This document shows positions 61,902 through 64,000 of a stretch of 64,000 nt of DNA, in pieces (within the stretch, counting starts at the first letter, position 1; each line of letters starts with the position of its first letter). Source of the stretch: Candidatus Thorarchaeota archaeon (GTDB lineage: Archaea > Asgardarchaeota > Thorarchaeia > Thorarchaeales > Thorarchaeaceae); assembly GCA_016839345.1 (NCBI GenBank), contig JAEOUL010000163.1:12638-76637 (forward strand), written 5' to 3'. Position numbers and translations under genes: made by a program. Below the pieces are notes generated by a model, which had not been told where the DNA came from, searched no databases, and worked only from the letters and a program-made list of their open reading frames with translations.

Positions 61902-62839
61902 AGAAATTCGTCATAGAACTTATGCACATTATTCCAGTATATTTTCTGAAGTACATTCATGGGTAAGTCAAGTCCATTGATGAATGTTCCACCTTGATTG
62001 ACAGTGTCAGAATCAGAGAAAGGCAATGGCATTTTCTTTCCATCGGTTTCAAAAAGAAGTCGGAGTGCGAGATAACGTCCCTCATAGTAATCTCTGTCAG
62101 GACCCCAAGATACACAGTCTGTACCGAAGATAATGCGGTCTTGATATTTTACAAAGAACTCCTTGGCTTTTTCTGGATCTTTACTAAGCTCTCTTGACAA
62201 CCATCTAGCAGAACTTGTATCGATATTGAAATTGGGATAAGTGTCAAACCACCTCGCCAGATTTTCAAGTCTGTGTATCTCGGGTTGTGATGCGAAGTGA
62301 GCTATTTGGAGCTTCATTGATCCATGTTTCTGAAGAACTCCTTCTAGCTCCTTGAGGTCTCTCTCCTTAGAAGTGAAGTACCTATTGTCAGTATACCTTG
62401 AAGCATAGTATGTGTCAGGATCTGAGAGGTGGAGTATGAAAGGGATGTTTTCATCTTTCATAGCATCGAAGAACGGAGCCATATCGTCATCATCCATCCT
62501 AAGATTCTCAGGTGATGCTGCGGCTCTACCTCTCATGACAGGAGCAGACTGCATTTTCGCCAAATGATACCCTTCTTCTTTTAGGACTTTGATTTCCTTG
62601 ATTAGTGTTTCAACTCCTGAGGTGAATCGCATTGAACCTGAGAAATACTTGGCGTAGATGAAACGCTCTGGATACTTCTCATCTGCAATCTTTTTTGCAC
62701 CTAGGCTATGACAGATCAGCAGCGATTTCTGAATACCGAATTCTGTTCCGATATTGACTAGTGTATCCAGTGCTTCAGTATTCACAACATGAATATGAGA
62801 ATCAAAGATGGGGTCTTTAAACGTCAGTTCAGGATACAG
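61898..62839 (-). CDS. Amidohydrolase (TIM-barrel, amidohydrolase 2 family) with non-standard start
   Basis: About 314 residues. The frame is open upstream of the first ordinary start (GTG 62785): it reads IFDSHIHVV, whose His-x-His is the first metal motif of the family and is required for activity. A TAG stop at 62843-62845 ends the upstream frame, and the only candidates in between are CTG codons (62839 or 62827) or ATC 62809. The core has PFILHLSDPDTYYASRY, IAHFASQ, FGTDCVSWGPDRD and the closing YWNNVHKFY typical of PF04909. The substrate is unknown. Either a rare start or a sequence error upstream. Confidence 0.7.
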   Translation of the reverse strand: MYPELTFKDPIFDSHIHVVNTEALDTLVNIGTEFGIQKSLLICHSLGAKKIADEKYPERFIYAKYFSGSMRFTSGVETLIKEIKVLKEEGYHLAKMQSAPVMRGRAAASPENLRMDDDDMAPFFDAMKDENIPFILHLSDPDTYYASRYTDNRYFTSKERDLKELEGVLQKHGSMKLQIAHFASQPEIHRLENLARWFDTYPNFNIDTSSARWLSRELSKDPEKAKEFFVKYQDRIIFGTDCVSWGPDRDYYEGRYLALRLLFETDGKKMPLPFSDSDTVNQGGTFINGLDLPMNVLQKIYWNNVHKFYDEFL

Positions 62840-62893
62840 TTTCTACACCTATACGCCGCACAGACCTTCCCACTGAAAACTCTGTCCATATGA

Positions 62894-64000
62894 CTATCCT
62901 GCTAATCTGGACCAGAGTCCCTCTGCTGATCGTCTTGAAACATCTGCAACATGGGCATCGGAAACCTGTGTCAGTGATCTATCCCTGACTACAACCTTCC
63001 CTTTCACGACTACATCTCTTACATCTCGGCCGCCAAATGTATTGATCAAATGACCAATGACTGAGTCAGGGGTTAAGGGTGTAGGAACTCTTGAAGTATC
63101 TAGGATTACTATGTCAGCCTGCTTCCTCTTCTCCAAACTCCCTAGATCCCGATCAAGATCATATGCACGGGCACCCTCAATTGTTGCCATCTGGAAAATC
63201 TCATCAGGACCAATTGCGCTGGGATTTCCACTAGCAAGTCTGTGTACCGTCAATGCACACCTCATGTTCTCAAATGGGTCATAAATCCAACCATCGTTTC
63301 CTAGACCCACAGTGATTCCTTTCTCAAGCATTGCTGGAACTGGTGCCACACCAACAGCGTTTAGCATATTGCTCATTGGGTTGTGTGCCACTGCGGCCCT
63401 TCTCTTAGCTATCAGATCAATTTCATTCTTGTCAACATGGACGCAATGCCCTAGGACAGTCTTTGGTCCTAAGACTCCCAATCTATCAAGACGTTCAACA
63501 GTACGTTCTCCGAAGGTTTCAAGGTTGTGATATAGATCCACAAGTCCTTCAGAGGTGTGGACAGTGATTGGAACATCTAATTGTTTTGCCTGTTCTACGG
63601 CTTGGGCTACAATCTCATCGCCAACAGTGAATGATGCATGAATACTTACCATGCCTGATACGAGGTCATCTTTTTTACATGAGTTGATAAAATCAAAATT
63701 CTCCTTGAGACCCCGGTTGGCTTCTTGTGGATCGTTTCTTTCAGTCATCTCAAAAGCTAGAATTCCTCGAATACCAACTTCCTTTGTTGCCTTGGCAATC
63801 GCATCCAGACTTCCCTCAATTGAATTGGGTCCTGAATATGTATCTGCAAACAGTGTCGAACCATTTCGTAGCATATCTGCTGCCGCAGACAGAGCACTTG
63901 CATATGCATCTTCATTGGTCAACGCTTCATCTACAGGCCACCATACTCTCTGAAGAACTTGGGCGAAGTCGATTGGTTGTTTGATGTTGAGACTTGCTCC
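62894..64000 (-). CDS. SsnA/MtaD-like metal-dependent aminohydrolase, C-terminal part (cut by window end)
   Basis: At least 368 residues are visible; the frame stays open to base 64000. A segment with FAQVLQRVWWPVDEAL just before the first internal start matches the SsnA/guanine-deaminase-like group. Later motifs are TVHTSEGLVDL, LGHCVHVDKNEI (metal His), VAHNPMSNMLNAVG, GLGNDGWIYDPFENMR (catalytic Asp) and a C-terminal QADIVILDTSRVP. The N-terminal HxH is outside the window. It deaminates a purine or related heterocycle; adenine deaminase and DDAH lie in the same region. Confidence 0.85.
   Translation of the reverse strand, partial: GASLNIKQPIDFAQVLQRVWWPVDEALTNEDAYASALSAAADMLRNGSTLFADTYSGPNSIEGSLDAIAKATKEVGIRGILAFEMTERNDPQEANRGLKENFDFINSCKKDDLVSGMVSIHASFTVGDEIVAQAVEQAKQLDVPITVHTSEGLVDLYHNLETFGERTVERLDRLGVLGPKTVLGHCVHVDKNEIDLIAKRRAAVAHNPMSNMLNAVGVAPVPAMLEKGITVGLGNDGWIYDPFENMRCALTVHRLASGNPSAIGPDEIFQMATIEGARAYDLDRDLGSLEKRKQADIVILDTSRVPTPLTPDSVIGHLINTFGGRDVRDVVVKGKVVVRDRSLTQVSDAHVADVSRRSAEGLWSRLAG

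Noticed and set aside
1..64000. tRNA, rRNA, CRISPR or IS elements
   Set aside because: Visible TTCGA-like boxes are inside genes and lack matching cloverleaf arms; no direct repeat arrays or transposase motifs were found by eye.

Overview
The window is a dense stretch of about 60 protein genes on both strands, with no rRNA or tRNA that I can see and no insertion sequence, phage or CRISPR array. It reads as an archaeal chromosome, most likely from an Asgard archaeon and best fitting Thorarchaeota. The grounds are: archaeal TATA boxes close to start codons (short-leader or leaderless genes); many GTG and TTG starts; a coenzyme F420 ligase (CofE); a Dpo4-type Y-family polymerase ending in a PCNA-binding box; a SplB-like radical SAM protein; a single-domain gelsolin-like protein; and membrane proteins with B-box-like zinc fingers. 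The lineage is inferred from gene content; no marker gene was compared.

Layout. 1-3269: end of an export permease, a membrane histidine kinase, a PadR repressor with its operator, a truncated flavoenzyme and TrmO. 3275-12599: metabolic and membrane genes (radical SAM, MscS channel, EutA, nitroreductase, ACT, PNPOx-like, serine/threonine PLP enzyme) plus an apparently dead PAS kinase fused to a thioredoxin-like domain. 12601-16795: a four-PAS kinase, DNA polymerase IV and a receiver-DHp protein. 16935-20249: SfsA and an ABC exporter. 20256-25650: a Zn/Cd-type P-type ATPase with an ArsR repressor, the intact sister of the dead kinase, and a DsrE/TusA sulfur-carrier group. 25741-31799: flotillin (SPFH) plus an NfeD-like protein with a long His-Asp repeat, then membrane and surface proteins. 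31855-37527: two tandem leucine-rich-repeat proteins, a winged-helix protein, a second PadR operon with three operators, and a TlpA-CcdA thiol-redox pair behind nested dyads. 37575-46219: S9 peptidase, CofE with an ECF-like S component, a large secreted protein, a methyltransferase and adenine deaminase. 46212-54250: zinc-finger membrane proteins, VIT1-like carrier, D-cysteine desulfhydrase-like enzyme, alcohol dehydrogenase and an ABC-2 exporter with a dyad-rich promoter. 54481-64000: MoxR-vWA pair, gelsolin-like protein, Ig-like surface protein, DDAH and two amidohydrolases.

Themes. Sensing and thiol/metal handling recur: four histidine-kinase-like proteins, two ending in a CVFC thioredoxin-like domain, face a single receiver protein that itself carries an orphan phosphoacceptor helix. 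Metal efflux, TlpA/CcdA, TusA/DsrE and several Cys- or His-rich small or membrane proteins lie nearby. Four copies of an 18-bp palindrome (TATGTAGA-N2-TCTACATA) in front of the two PadR genes and a 20-bp palindrome over the ArsR start are well supported regulatory sites. The most unusual items are the intact/degenerate kinase-thioredoxin pair, the 17-fold His-every-fourth-residue repeat beside the flotillin gene, the B-box-like membrane proteins and the one-domain gelsolin.
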